Of a stretch of DNA of 64,000 nt, positions 43,659 to 52,599 are shown one piece after another (the first letter of the stretch is position 1; every line of letters starts with the position of its first letter). Source of the DNA: Chryseobacterium aquaeductus (GTDB taxonomy: Bacteria > Bacteroidota > Bacteroidia > Flavobacteriales > Weeksellaceae). The notes under the pieces are model-generated. The model did not search any database. It was not told the origin of the DNA and was given only the letters and a program-made list of their open reading frames with translations. Made by a program: the position numbers and the translations under genes. Location: NCBI RefSeq assembly GCF_905175375.1, contig NZ_CAJIMS010000001.1, forward strand, positions 2,542,001-2,606,000, read 5' to 3'.

Positions 43659-43688
43659 AAGACATCCTATAAACAGGATGTCTTTTTT
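43659..43688 (+). terminator. Terminator of the Bat/MarC operon
   Basis: AAGACATCCT and AGGATGTCTT form a 10-bp stem with loop ATAAAC, then six T. Confidence 0.9.
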
Positions 43689-43748
43689 ATTTCTTCCAAC
43701 AGTAGACTTTATTCTTTCTTTTACATATTAATCATGTACAACAAATGA

Positions 43749-43898
43749 TTAAATATATTTAGATAAAATGAGTTCTATTTTTTTATCATTTTCCTGAGGT
43801 GCGGTGAATCTGGCAAGATTTTTTTTAATTATGATTTTTATTTCATCAATGTCTATTCTTTGCGGATATGTGTTTTTCTGATATTTGGTTTTTATCAT
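43749..43898 (-). CDS. Possible 49-residue protein
   Basis: A minus-strand ORF reads MIKTKYQKNTYPQRIDIDE and on to RFTAPQENDKKIELILSKYI. It is short and I do not know the family, but the composition is that of a soluble charged protein. No T-rich terminator follows on its strand. It could be genuine or chance. Confidence 0.25.
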   Translation of the reverse strand: MIKTKYQKNTYPQRIDIDEIKIIIKKNLARFTAPQENDKKIELILSKYI

Positions 43899-44469
43899 GT
43901 TTATTTGAGCAATAATTATAAAAGACTCTTACTAGTTTTAATTTCTATTATTTTAAAACTCGCATCAGTGAGTTGTATTACGCTCATATCAAATTACTTA
44001 GTAATTTAGTCAAATACAAAATTCTTATTTCATTTTCCTAAAATTCAGAATAACTCATTTTAAGCACTAATTGAAAATTATCAAAAGTTTCAATATTTAT
44101 TTATTAATAATATGTCTTTATTATTATATGATATATAAATTTTAATGTGATTTATATGTAATCATTAGTATGATGACTTTTTAACAAAAATTTCAATTTC
44201 TTTAAGTTTTGTTAACTTTTTATAAAAGTGGTTTAGAGTGCTTGTAGTAGCAGGTTTTGGTTGATTGTGTCGTCTCGATTGTTTTCGAAATTCGAGACTT
44301 TTTTTAAAATTTTTCTGAAATAATTCTCTTTTTGGTATAGTACTTGCAAGTCAGAATGGACATACGGTAGATGTCTTATAGCAGACAGTTTTAAAGTAAT
44401 TGTAGCTTAAAAATATCTACTAAAATAACAACATTATTAAAATTGAATTATTAACGAATATAATATAAT
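43899..44469. other. Gene-free leader region before the OmpA gene
   Basis: AT-rich, no supported ORF. An orphan terminator hairpin lies at 44272-44305. Beyond it are about 165 bases to the OmpA start, a long 5' leader. No clear TAnnTTTG match was found here. Confidence 0.5.
44272..44305 (+). terminator. Orphan terminator hairpin upstream of OmpA
   Basis: GTCTCGA and TCGAGAC form a 7-bp stem with a 13-base loop followed by seven T. No plus-strand gene lies in the 600 bases before it, so it may end a small RNA. Confidence 0.7.
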
Positions 44470-45927
44470 ATGAAACTAAATTTAGCAATTCTTTCACTTG
44501 CTTTATGTGCTCCGGCTGTGATGTCGGCACAAGACAGTCTGGCGGTATCTAACGGAGAATACCCAAACACGTACACATCTGGCTCTGCCAATGTAAGTCG
44601 TTTTACTCAAGACTCTAAAAGATTTAATGATTGGTCTGTTTCATTCGGAGCAGGTGTACCATTAATGCAGTCTGCGGATTTAACGTCAATTAAAAATGGT
44701 AACGGGAAAAATCTTTTTGGATACTCTGCTTACGTAAGTATCGATAAAGCAATTACTCATGCTTTTGGTATTAATCTACAGTATGACAGAGGTGAAACTA
44801 GACAGGGATGGTTTAATACCAAAGATCCTGCTCCTGCAAATGCTTCTGTTTATCAGCAGGTTGGTGCAAGAACTCAGTATGATGCGATCTCAATTTTAGG
44901 AGATATTAATTTCTCTAATCTGATGAGACGTGTAGACAATAAGTCACCTTATAGATGGGCGTTACATGGTTATGCTGGTATTGGTACTATTGGCTACAGA
45001 GCTTACCAAAAAGACGAATTCGGACAAAGATTGACTACTGAGGTCGAACTTTTCAAAACTCAATCATTCTTCGGACAGGCTGGTGCAGGTTTGAAATATA
45101 AAATCAATAACAGAATTGATTTAGAAGGTAGAGTAATGTATGTAGTGACCACAGACGATCAGTTTGATGGCGGTGGCGCAGCATACAGTGATATTAACAA
45201 GAGAGAAGATCAGGTTTCTGATAATTTCTTTAATGCAACTCTAGGTTTGTCATTCAAATTAGGAAAGCATGATTCTCACTTGATGTGGCATGATCCTTTG
45301 CAGGAAATCTACTACAAATTGGATGTCTTGGCTGAAAAGAATCAGGACATTGAAGTTTGTAAAAGCGGAGATGCTGATAATGACGGTGTTTGTGACGACT
45401 GGGACAGACAGTTAGATACTCCTGCTGGTGCAAGAGTTGACGGTTCTGGTGTTGCTTTGGATGTTGATATGGATGGAGTAATCGATTTGTATGACAAATG
45501 TGTTACAGTTCCTGGTCCCGTAGAAAACAACGGTTGTCCATTAGCTGGTGCTACAAATTCCGGAACAGTAACTGAAGCGGAAACAAAATTAGATGGAATT
45601 GAATTTGATTTGAATTCTGACAGAATTTTACCTTCAAATACTCCCATTCTAAACAATGCGGTAAACTATATCAATTCTTCGACTGGTGCTTACACAGTAG
45701 TAGGTACTACAGATACAAGAGGTTCTGAAAGTTATAACCAGACTTTATCTGAAAAGAGAGCTAATAGTGTAAAAGACTATTTGGTTAAAAATGGAGTAGA
45801 GTCTACAAAATTAGATGCATTAGGAAAAGGGAAAAGAGATTTGAAATACCCTGAATGTGATCCTGCAACTAAATGCCCTGAGTGGAAAAACAGAGCAAAC
45901 AGAAGAGTTTACTTTGAAGCAAAATAA
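44470..45927 (+). CDS. OmpA-family outer-membrane protein
   Basis: The 485-residue protein has a signal peptide (to about residue 20, SAQ), a beta-barrel (about 50-280: FSVSFGAGVPLMQSADLTS, YSAYVSIDKAITHAFGINLQ), then calcium-binding thrombospondin type 3-like repeats (DADNDGVCDDWDRQLDTPAG, DVDMDGVIDLYDKC), then an OmpA C-terminal domain (about 375-485) with FDLNSDRILPSNTPILNNAV, VVGTTDTRGSESYNQTLSEK and RANSVKDYLVKNGV. It links the outer membrane to peptidoglycan. Strong codon use and the long leader suggest it is abundant. A terminator follows. Confidence 0.9.
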   Translation: MKLNLAILSLALCAPAVMSAQDSLAVSNGEYPNTYTSGSANVSRFTQDSKRFNDWSVSFGAGVPLMQSADLTSIKNGNGKNLFGYSAYVSIDKAITHAFGINLQYDRGETRQGWFNTKDPAPANASVYQQVGARTQYDAISILGDINFSNLMRRVDNKSPYRWALHGYAGIGTIGYRAYQKDEFGQRLTTEVELFKTQSFFGQAGAGLKYKINNRIDLEGRVMYVVTTDDQFDGGGAAYSDINKREDQVSDNFFNATLGLSFKLGKHDSHLMWHDPLQEIYYKLDVLAEKNQDIEVCKSGDADNDGVCDDWDRQLDTPAGARVDGSGVALDVDMDGVIDLYDKCVTVPGPVENNGCPLAGATNSGTVTEAETKLDGIEFDLNSDRILPSNTPILNNAVNYINSSTGAYTVVGTTDTRGSESYNQTLSEKRANSVKDYLVKNGVESTKLDALGKGKRDLKYPECDPATKCPEWKNRANRRVYFEAK

Positions 45928-45954
45928 TTAATTGAAAATTAAATATTGATTTGT

Positions 45955-45985
45955 AAAGAGCTACGCTATTGCGTGGCTCTTTCTT
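45955..45985 (+). terminator. Terminator after the OmpA gene
   Basis: AAGAGCTACGC and GCGTGGCTCTT pair (one mismatch), loop TATT, followed by TCTTT. Confidence 0.75.
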
Positions 45986-46075
45986 TGTTAAATTCTTTTC
46001 TTATTTTCTTTAACTGTTATTTCAAGAAGTAGAAAAGTCTCTTGCAATATTGTACATTTATAAATTTAAAATCAC

Positions 46076-46843
46076 ATGAAAAATATAGGAATCATAGGAT
46101 GTGGATGGTTGGGATCAAGAATTGCTAAGGTGCTTTCCTCAACAAATAAGATATTCGTCACCACCACAAGCCCACAAAAAATACATGATTTGGAAACTCA
46201 AGGTTTCAGTCCCACTCTGGTGGCTTTTGGTGAAGATACTCTGACAAATGACATCTCTCCATGGAAATTGTTAGATGAGCTTGATGTCATTATCATCACG
46301 ATACCTTTTTCAAGCAAACGAGAAAGTTCAGATTCTATACTCCTGAAATGGAACCAACTTTCTGAGTTCATGAAAGATTTTACTGGCCAGTTGTTTTTCA
46401 TGAGTTCCACAGGTGTTTATCCGAATCTGGAAAGAGAGTTTTTTGAAGACGACTTGTCGATTCAGAATGCGGAAGGAGAGAAGTTAGTTGCTCAAGGATT
46501 GAAACAAGTCAATATCCTTAGATTGGCTGGTTTGATGGGTGATAACAGGCTTTTGAGCAAATATAATGTCGCAGACATTGGATCTCCTGTTAATCATGTT
46601 CATTTCTTGGATGTGGCTTTTGTCATAAAAAAGATGATAGAATGCGAATCACAAGGAAAGTTATACAATGTTGTCGCTCCTCTGCATCCTTCAAAAAATG
46701 CGGTGATTACTAGGCAGAAAGATAGCGTTGATTTGGTGGAAGATTCTGTTTGCAATGGACGAATCATTTCTAGTAGAAAATTGATGGCAGATCTGGAGTT
46801 TAAGTTTGCTTATCCAGACCCTAGATATTTTCATTTAGAATAA
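46076..46843 (+). CDS. YeeZ-like Rossmann-fold protein
   Basis: The 255-residue protein begins with a nucleotide-binding motif IGIIGCGWLGSRIAKVL (4-20). It has the extended SDR-like features FFMSSTGVYPN (Ser/Tyr pair) and LRLAGLMGDNR, and NHVHFLDVAFVIKKMIE for the substrate domain. It matches the YeeZ/NAD-dependent epimerase-like group. The substrate is unknown. Alone on its transcript after the OmpA terminator. Confidence 0.7.
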   Translation: MKNIGIIGCGWLGSRIAKVLSSTNKIFVTTTSPQKIHDLETQGFSPTLVAFGEDTLTNDISPWKLLDELDVIIITIPFSSKRESSDSILLKWNQLSEFMKDFTGQLFFMSSTGVYPNLEREFFEDDLSIQNAEGEKLVAQGLKQVNILRLAGLMGDNRLLSKYNVADIGSPVNHVHFLDVAFVIKKMIECESQGKLYNVVAPLHPSKNAVITRQKDSVDLVEDSVCNGRIISSRKLMADLEFKFAYPDPRYFHLE

Positions 46844-47190
46844 TCTTTTTTTTTTCATTTGATTAAAATTTCAGGAAATAAAAGCAAAAAAAAGACAAAA
46901 CATACAAGATGTTTTGTCTCTGCTAATATGAATGTGATTTGGTGTCTATTTTAAAAAGTCTATTATTTGCTGGTGTATTTTGTCTTAAAGATTTCTTTCT
47001 TTTAATATCTATAGCAAAGATAGATTGGTTTTGCAGAGCTTACAAATTTTTGTTGTGATGATTTATAAATTATTACAAGAAATCGTTTTTAATGCGTTCT
47101 GGCTTAGTTTTTTTATGAATTTAGACAATAAATTTACTTATTCTATTTTATGTTAACTCTTGATAAACTAAAATTAATCTTCCTGATTAT
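46844..47190. other. Intergenic stretch with a minus-strand terminator
   Basis: No gene. It holds the hairpin at 46884-46919; otherwise AT-rich and featureless. Confidence 0.6.
46884..46919 (-). terminator. Terminator for the minus-strand PH-like membrane gene
   Basis: AGACAAAACAT (46893-46903) and ATGTTTTGTCT (46909-46919) are an exact 11-bp inverted repeat. On the minus strand it is followed by eight T, so it would end transcription from the gene at 47191-47646, leaving a 3' leader of about 270 bases. Confidence 0.75.
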
Positions 47191-47646
47191 TTAAATTAAA
47201 TTATCTCTGTTTACATTTCTGGTTATTACAGAATGTAAAGAAGAATTAATCTTTTCTTTCTGTATGGCACTAAATCCAAAAAGTGTTAGTCTGATTTCAA
47301 ATTTTTTCCCTCTTTTAGATTTTATTTTAATAGTCAGTAATCTTGATGTCAAACCATTTACAATATGGTAATCGCAAATGTAGTTTTGTGGAAATTCTAT
47401 GTCCGGAGCTACGTATTTTCTGGTCGATAATGGATGAGACTTTCTTATAGTAATACATTCACCCGAAAGTTCGTACGTCACAGATTTTAATCTGAGGAAA
47501 AAGAACAGAACCACACAGCATACTGCAATAAGTAAGATATTTAAAGTTGTCTCTCTAACGAAAGCTATCGCCAATAAGACCGCACAGGCAAACAGTAATA
47601 AAACGTATGCTGCAATCTTTAAAATTGTACAATTTGAAACTTTCAT
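47191..47646 (-). CDS. Two-helix membrane protein with PH-like domain, paralog
   Basis: The 151-residue protein has two hydrophobic segments (about 8-30 and 33-50: LLLFACAVLLAIAFVRETTL, NILLIAVCCVVLFFFLRL), then a soluble domain with SVTYELSGECITIRKSHPLS and LLTIKIKSKRGKKFEIRLTL. Same layout and core motif as the protein at 6477-6929. It is single-standing with its own terminator far downstream. Likely a PH-like membrane protein; function unknown. Confidence 0.6.
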   Translation of the reverse strand: MKVSNCTILKIAAYVLLLFACAVLLAIAFVRETTLNILLIAVCCVVLFFFLRLKSVTYELSGECITIRKSHPLSTRKYVAPDIEFPQNYICDYHIVNGLTSRLLTIKIKSKRGKKFEIRLTLFGFSAIQKEKINSSLHSVITRNVNRDNLI

Positions 47647-48225
47647 AATTTCAATGATAATGTTTTATTAATTTTTAATTTGTAAAATTTAAATTCTCCA
47701 GTTTTATAAATTTTTATAACCTCTGTTATTTATTCAAAGATATAAAACTGTTAAGTATTTACAATTGATTATTACATATCATATGATATTATTGTGTAAT
47801 AATTTATAAATTATTGCGTAATATGTTGTGTATTTATCTGGTATTAAGTGTTTTATTTGTTTTTATAAAATTAGGCCCAACAAATATTCCTATGTCTTTT
47901 TTTGATTGATAATTCACTATATCGATGTTTTTGTATGGATTATTTTAAAGTTTACCACCCATTTTATACTATTCTGTATCTCTAAATTTAAATTTTTAAA
48001 TAAATATGTGATATTTTAACTATAAAAATAAAGTCGTTTTGTTGTTAATTTAATATTTTAAGTTAATAAGAAAATTGTTTGTTTTATCTGTGGTAATCAA
48101 GAAATTGAATTTTGCTTTACCCTGTGATAAATTAATATTGATTTTTAAATATTATTTTCTATTTTCATGTTTTTTAGGTCTGATATTTGCATCCTAAAAA
48201 CAAACTCAGTGACCTCTTTTTATTT
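47647..48225. other. Intergenic AT-rich stretch
   Basis: About 580 bases without a supported gene or clear signal. It should hold the divergent promoters of the two flanking genes, but no clear TAnnTTTG match was assigned. Confidence 0.5.
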
Positions 48226-49254
48226 ATGAAAAAATTATTTTTGAAACAATCATTCTTCAGCATCTTTATACTTGCCTTACTCCTTACTTCATGTAAGAAA
48301 GACAACGAACAAATAAGTGATCAGCAACAAAATACTTCCTCAGGAACTTTATCAGAAAACGAAAAATCAGATTCTGTAGCTACAAAAAAAGAGATAAAAG
48401 AATCTGTACCTCCTGCAATTCAGGAAAGCGGCTTTTACAATGCTTTTGCAATTCCAAAAGACAAAAAGAAAAGAGATTCTTTGTATACTATTTTCAGCAA
48501 AAAATATACAGAAAGAGAGCGATATGCAATATTGGCACTCAACAGATTAGATTCCAGAAGCAAATGGAATTCTGATACTTTGGTCGTTCCGGCAAAAATA
48601 GATACCACATTGATGTCGTATTCGCCATTCCCCATGCAATTGGATGTGTTGAGTGAAGTAAAAAAGTTTGTGGTTTTCTCTTATCCTATTCAGGCGTATG
48701 GTGTTTACTCAAACGGAGTTCTTGTAAAATGGGGGCCTACAAGTATGGGCAAGAAAGCTGCTCAGACTACAAGAGGTTTAATGTTTGCGAATTGGAAAAA
48801 GAAACTGGCAATTTCTACCGTAAAAAGTGAATGGAAATTACCGTACAATTTTAATATTCATAACACCCATGGTATCGGATGGCATCAATATGATTTGCCC
48901 GGTTATCCTGCATCGCATTCTTGTTTAAGGTTACTAATGAAAGATGCGATCTGGCTTTACAGCTACGCAGACACATGGATTTTGAATCCTGGCGGAGCAA
49001 CGAAAAAGGCGAATGGTACACCCGTATTAGTTTTTGGAGATTATCCGTGGGGGAAAAGAAAACCGTGGAGAAATCTTTTAAACGATCCGAATGCCAACAA
49101 TATCTCTGTGGAAGAAATGACGAATCTTATCAAACCTCATGTTGAGAAAATGGTTGCCGAACAAACTAACAGAGAAAAAGTTTCAGATTCTATCCAAACT
49201 GCTAAAGCTTTAAAGGTGGAGCCAACTATTGAAGAGCCGGAAGCTTCAAATTAA
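48226..49254 (+). CDS. L,D-transpeptidase lipoprotein (YkuD family)
   Basis: I start at 48226 (MKKLFLKQSFF), which makes a lipoprotein signal with Cys23 in LLLTSC. The product is 342 residues. The catalytic domain reads FVVFSYPIQAYGVYSNGVLV, then HNTHGIGWHQYDLPGYP and SHSCLRLL: the His-Gly/SHxC pattern with Cys233 as nucleophile. It cross-links or anchors peptidoglycan in the periplasm from the outer membrane side. An N-terminal Asp/Glu/Ser-rich linker lies between the lipid anchor and the domain. Convergent with 49251. Confidence 0.85.
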   Translation: MKKLFLKQSFFSIFILALLLTSCKKDNEQISDQQQNTSSGTLSENEKSDSVATKKEIKESVPPAIQESGFYNAFAIPKDKKKRDSLYTIFSKKYTERERYAILALNRLDSRSKWNSDTLVVPAKIDTTLMSYSPFPMQLDVLSEVKKFVVFSYPIQAYGVYSNGVLVKWGPTSMGKKAAQTTRGLMFANWKKKLAISTVKSEWKLPYNFNIHNTHGIGWHQYDLPGYPASHSCLRLLMKDAIWLYSYADTWILNPGGATKKANGTPVLVFGDYPWGKRKPWRNLLNDPNANNISVEEMTNLIKPHVEKMVAEQTNREKVSDSIQTAKALKVEPTIEEPEASN

Positions 49255-49775
49255 TTTGTTTTTTCAAATTGTAGTGTAGATTCTTCTGCAAATTTTCTTA
49301 ATTTTTTCATCTCATCTTTTGCTTTAATTTGTCCTATTCTTGCTGCAGCATACGTTACTGCAATCAAAAATAGCATGACAAATGAAGCATTTAAAGCCCA
49401 AGGATATTCAAAACTTTTAATTTGTTTTTCAACATAATACATGGTGAAAAAAGTCATCCAGAGAATCGAGAAAAGAAAGTAAAGGAACATAAAAAATGTC
49501 CACACCGCCGAGCTGGGACCGAAAACTCCTCGTATAACCGTTTGGTTGTCCTCCATCTCTGTCCGCAATGATAACTGTGGTTGCCAATATTGATTATACT
49601 TGGTTTCTACACAAATGGTTGCCATTTCTTTGTTGATATTTCCGAAAAACTCACCTTTATGTTCGGCTAGGTATTTTTTAAGATTATCAGCATAAGCTTC
49701 CTTGCTAAGATGTGTGTACATCTTAAATCTCGGTCGGTTTCTTATTTTGTCTAAAGTGGTTTCCTCTGTTTGCAT
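49251..49775 (-). CDS. Membrane protein of unknown function
   Basis: The 174-residue protein has a soluble N-terminal part (1-85: RFKMYTHLSKEAYADNLKKY, FFGNINKEMATICVETKYN) and two membrane helices (about 88-112 and 128-148: AVWTFFMFLYFLFSILWMTF, ALNASFVMLFLIAVTYAAA), then a short charged tail. The family is unknown to me. It starts one base after the aspartyl protease gene ends, so both are in one operon. Its stop overlaps the convergent L,D-transpeptidase. Confidence 0.65.
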   Translation of the reverse strand: MQTEETTLDKIRNRPRFKMYTHLSKEAYADNLKKYLAEHKGEFFGNINKEMATICVETKYNQYWQPQLSLRTEMEDNQTVIRGVFGPSSAVWTFFMFLYFLFSILWMTFFTMYYVEKQIKSFEYPWALNASFVMLFLIAVTYAAARIGQIKAKDEMKKLRKFAEESTLQFEKTN

Positions 49776-49776
49776 A

Positions 49777-51099
49777 TTATTCTTGGTAAGGTATCGGGTC
49801 TTCTAATCTGAAACTGCAGCGAAGTTCCTGTTTTTTTCTCAGAATAACCATATTTATTGTTTTCCCTTCATCAGATTTCATCATTTCCATTATTCTTTGA
49901 AGTGTCATATCGGCGGTTTTTCTACCGTTGATAGTAATGAGTTCGTCTCCTTTTTTTAATCCTGCTTTATCGCCGGGTGAATTTTTTCGAACGCCGGCTA
50001 TTGAGAAAAATGGTTTCAGCACAAACTTATACTGCAAACTACTGTTGACTAATTCTACTCCTCTCGTTGATTTATCATTAAATTTACTTTCTAAAGTTAC
50101 CAAATCTTTTTCCCACTGCATACCATCTTGTTGAAAATCTAAACCACTCATGTTAAAATGAAAAGGATCATCAAAATTTCTGTTTTTCCGAAGATATAAC
50201 TTTTGGTTTCTGTAGTCAAAAACAGCAGTGAATCTTCTTAAAATATCACCACCCAAAGATCCTTTCCGCTCGCTTACCAAATTGACATGCTGGATAGAAA
50301 ACTCATCCGGCATCGCAGTAAGAGGTTTTGAAAATTTAAATTTTCCTAGATAGAAATTGTGGATGCGGCTTCTTTTTCCGTAGATTTCACCGTTAAATCC
50401 TCTACCGAGATAATCTTCAATATTTGGTCTGTTGTATACAAAGTCTTTAATTAAAGCAGGGAAGAGCCAAATTGCATCGCTATTTCCCAAATCAACCAAT
50501 AATTTTGAACTTTTCTTTTCATTGGTCATTTCTACATCGGCAAAAACATAGGGTTTATTTTTCTCGAGAGTGATTGGTAATTCATCATATTTTTTAATTC
50601 TTTTTCTTAATAAATCATCATCATTATAGACAGTGATTTTTTTTGAGCCGTAATCTATTGCAACAGGATGGTTTTTAAAAAAATGATATCCAATTATTCC
50701 ATTGACGGGAATTCCAACATGCGATGAAATATTAAAATCAGGATCCAAAATGATGAAAAGAGTAAAAGAATTATTAGTAAAATGTTCGCCTATTTTTCCG
50801 ATGTTATGGTCAGATTTGAATCCTTCGATACTGGCATTTCCCCCAAGACCAGAGAATCTCATTTTTTCCAATGGAGCAAGCGTTAGATCTTTATTTTCCA
50901 GACTAAAAATAGTTGTTTCGGCAACTCCTGTATCCAACAAAAAGGTAAGCTCGGCACCATTTACATTAATTGGAATAAAAATTAAATTATTAATCAGCTT
51001 AAACGGAATAACGACTTTTTTTGCATCTTTAATCTCAAAACTATTCTGAGCATTTACAAAAATGCTGAATAGGATGAATATAAATTGCACAAATTTCAT
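49777..51099 (-). CDS. Retropepsin-like aspartyl protease with PDZ domain
   Basis: I start at 51099 (MKFVQFIFILFS), a signal peptide to about residue 18 (VNAQ). The product is 440 residues with two aspartyl protease lobes: LLDTGVAETTIFS (54-66, DTG catalytic) and LLVDLGNSDAIWL near residue 206 (DLG in place of DTG, so the second lobe may be altered). A PDZ domain at about 355-430 follows (NSPGDKAGLKKGDELITING), then SFRLEDPIPY. It is an envelope protease of a type common in Bacteroidota. Substrate unknown. Confidence 0.75.
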   Translation of the reverse strand: MKFVQFIFILFSIFVNAQNSFEIKDAKKVVIPFKLINNLIFIPINVNGAELTFLLDTGVAETTIFSLENKDLTLAPLEKMRFSGLGGNASIEGFKSDHNIGKIGEHFTNNSFTLFIILDPDFNISSHVGIPVNGIIGYHFFKNHPVAIDYGSKKITVYNDDDLLRKRIKKYDELPITLEKNKPYVFADVEMTNEKKSSKLLVDLGNSDAIWLFPALIKDFVYNRPNIEDYLGRGFNGEIYGKRSRIHNFYLGKFKFSKPLTAMPDEFSIQHVNLVSERKGSLGGDILRRFTAVFDYRNQKLYLRKNRNFDDPFHFNMSGLDFQQDGMQWEKDLVTLESKFNDKSTRGVELVNSSLQYKFVLKPFFSIAGVRKNSPGDKAGLKKGDELITINGRKTADMTLQRIMEMMKSDEGKTINMVILRKKQELRCSFRLEDPIPYQE

Positions 51100-51186
51100 C
51101 CACTGAAAATACTGAAATATTTCGTACAGAAACAAAAAACATTCTCAAATTGTTGAAAATGTTTAAATATTGCGAATGAAGATTTA

Positions 51187-51825
51187 TTATTTAGAATAAA
51201 AATCCATCAGATCTATATAGTTTTTTTGATTAACACCATGTCCGCTCATATATTCTCTGAACGTAAAATAACAACTCAAATCATACAAAAGATCGGCTGC
51301 TTTTCTTCCCCATTCCATAGGAATTATCGCATCATCGGTTCCATGAGAAACAAAGAACCGAAGTTTTTCAAGTTTCTTTTTGTCTTTTACGATATCCGTC
51401 AACAATTTTTCTTCAGGATAACTGCTCAGACAAGCTACATAATTAAAAAGATCAGGATATTTTAAAGCCAGACTGTAACACAAAATTCCGCCCTGACTAA
51501 ATCCGCAAAGGTGTGTTTTGTTATCTGTAAGACCATATTTATTGCTGATCGCCATGATGTTTTCTAAAACATTCTGCAACGCATCTTTTGCCTGATCAAT
51601 ATCTATAAAATGCTCTGGATTATTAAAATCGATGTCAAACCAGGAATATCCTTCAAACTGTGTCTGCTTTGGAGCCCTGAAACTTACCAAGATCCAATCA
51701 GCGGGAAGGCTTTCTCTAAAGCTAAAAAGATCCTGCTCATTACTTCCGTAGCCGTGAAGCATAAATAGAATAGTAGTTTTTGAAGTGATATTTTCCGGTT
51801 CTCTTACGATGTAATCTAAATTCAT
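51187..51825 (-). CDS. Esterase/phospholipase of the alpha/beta hydrolase fold
   Basis: I start at 51825 (MNLDYIV). The product is 212 residues with all catalytic residues: GFSQGG (108-113, Ser110 nucleophile), HGTDDAIIP (161-169, Asp165) and SGHGVN (194-199, His196). FMLHGYGSNEQDLF (21-34) is the oxyanion region. It is the carboxylesterase / lysophospholipase-like family, cytoplasmic. A minus-strand TATCTTTG (51911-51918) is the likely promoter. Confidence 0.8.
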   Translation of the reverse strand: MNLDYIVREPENITSKTTILFMLHGYGSNEQDLFSFRESLPADWILVSFRAPKQTQFEGYSWFDIDFNNPEHFIDIDQAKDALQNVLENIMAISNKYGLTDNKTHLCGFSQGGILCYSLALKYPDLFNYVACLSSYPEEKLLTDIVKDKKKLEKLRFFVSHGTDDAIIPMEWGRKAADLLYDLSCYFTFREYMSGHGVNQKNYIDLMDFYSK

Positions 51826-51910
51826 ATACAAAGAATTTAATTTTTTTGTTATTTAAAGTGAATCACTGACGAATGATTTGTTGTTTGCAATCACAGCAAT
51901 TTTTGTTGTG

Positions 51911-51918
51911 CAAAGATA
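51911..51918 (-). promoter_or_regulatory. TAnnTTTG element for the esterase gene
   Basis: Minus-strand TATCTTTG, 86 bases upstream of the esterase start. Confidence 0.4.
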
Positions 51919-52069
51919 CTTAATAATGATTTATTTTGGTTTCAAAATGATGATTTATACATTCAACACTACAAAAGTCATTTGCATAATTCTTTTATTG
52001 ATTTGATACGAATTGCAAATCATTGTTAGAAAATTTTCATAAAAGTTATTTTTATATTGATAAAAAACC

Positions 52070-52077
52070 TATATTTG
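52070..52077 (+). promoter_or_regulatory. TAnnTTTG element for the lipoprotein at 52103
   Basis: TATATTTG, 25 bases before the start codon. Confidence 0.45.
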
Positions 52078-52102
52078 AAACATTAAAAATCTATTTGGAG
52101 AA

Positions 52103-52537
52103 ATGAAGCAAATTTACAAATCAACAAGTTTACATAGACTTTCATTTTTAGTAGTCGCATTGATTTCGATGGTATCTTTTACAAATTCTTGTAAAGAAGA
52201 CGACGAAGATGAGTTTCAGGAACGTCTCGTACAGTTTGAAGCAAAATTGGTGAAAGGAACAGGAACAGCAGTGCCAGTATTTAAAACAATAGTAACGCAG
52301 GTTGGTACCAGCCAGAATACTATTTTTGATTCCCCGGGAACCGTTTGGGCAAGCGACGAATTTTTTGTGAATTCTAGCCAGTCTCAGTTAAATTTAGACG
52401 CAAATGCAGTTCTGCCAAATCCGGATTCTCAATTGATCGTTACACTTTACATTGACGGTGAGGTTGCAAAATCTGATACCGCTACAGGTACAGGTACAAA
52501 AGATGCATCTATTGATTACAGCTTTTTAGAGCTTTAA
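52103..52537 (+). CDS. Lipoprotein of unknown function
   Basis: The 144-residue protein has a long signal with lipobox (FTNSC, Cys near residue 30), an acidic stretch (KEDDEDEFQER), then a beta-rich domain: LVQFEAKLVKGTGTAVPVFK and LIVTLYIDGEVAKSDTATGT. No family known to me. A promoter element precedes it and a terminator follows. Confidence 0.7.
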   Translation: MKQIYKSTSLHRLSFLVVALISMVSFTNSCKEDDEDEFQERLVQFEAKLVKGTGTAVPVFKTIVTQVGTSQNTIFDSPGTVWASDEFFVNSSQSQLNLDANAVLPNPDSQLIVTLYIDGEVAKSDTATGTGTKDASIDYSFLEL

Positions 52538-52558
52538 TTAATCTATAAATAAAAGCAA

Positions 52559-52585
52559 AAAACCGCCAATCGGCGGTTTTTTTTG
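52559..52585. terminator. Bidirectional terminator between the lipoprotein and tyrS
   Basis: ACCGCC and GGCGGT with loop AATC, A run before and eight T after. It can serve both convergent genes. Confidence 0.9.
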
Positions 52586-52599
52586 ATAGGTGCAGAATA

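Noticed and set aside
48921..49145. Plus-strand 74-codon ORF inside the L,D-transpeptidase gene
   Set aside because: Alternate frame of a gene with a clear catalytic motif.
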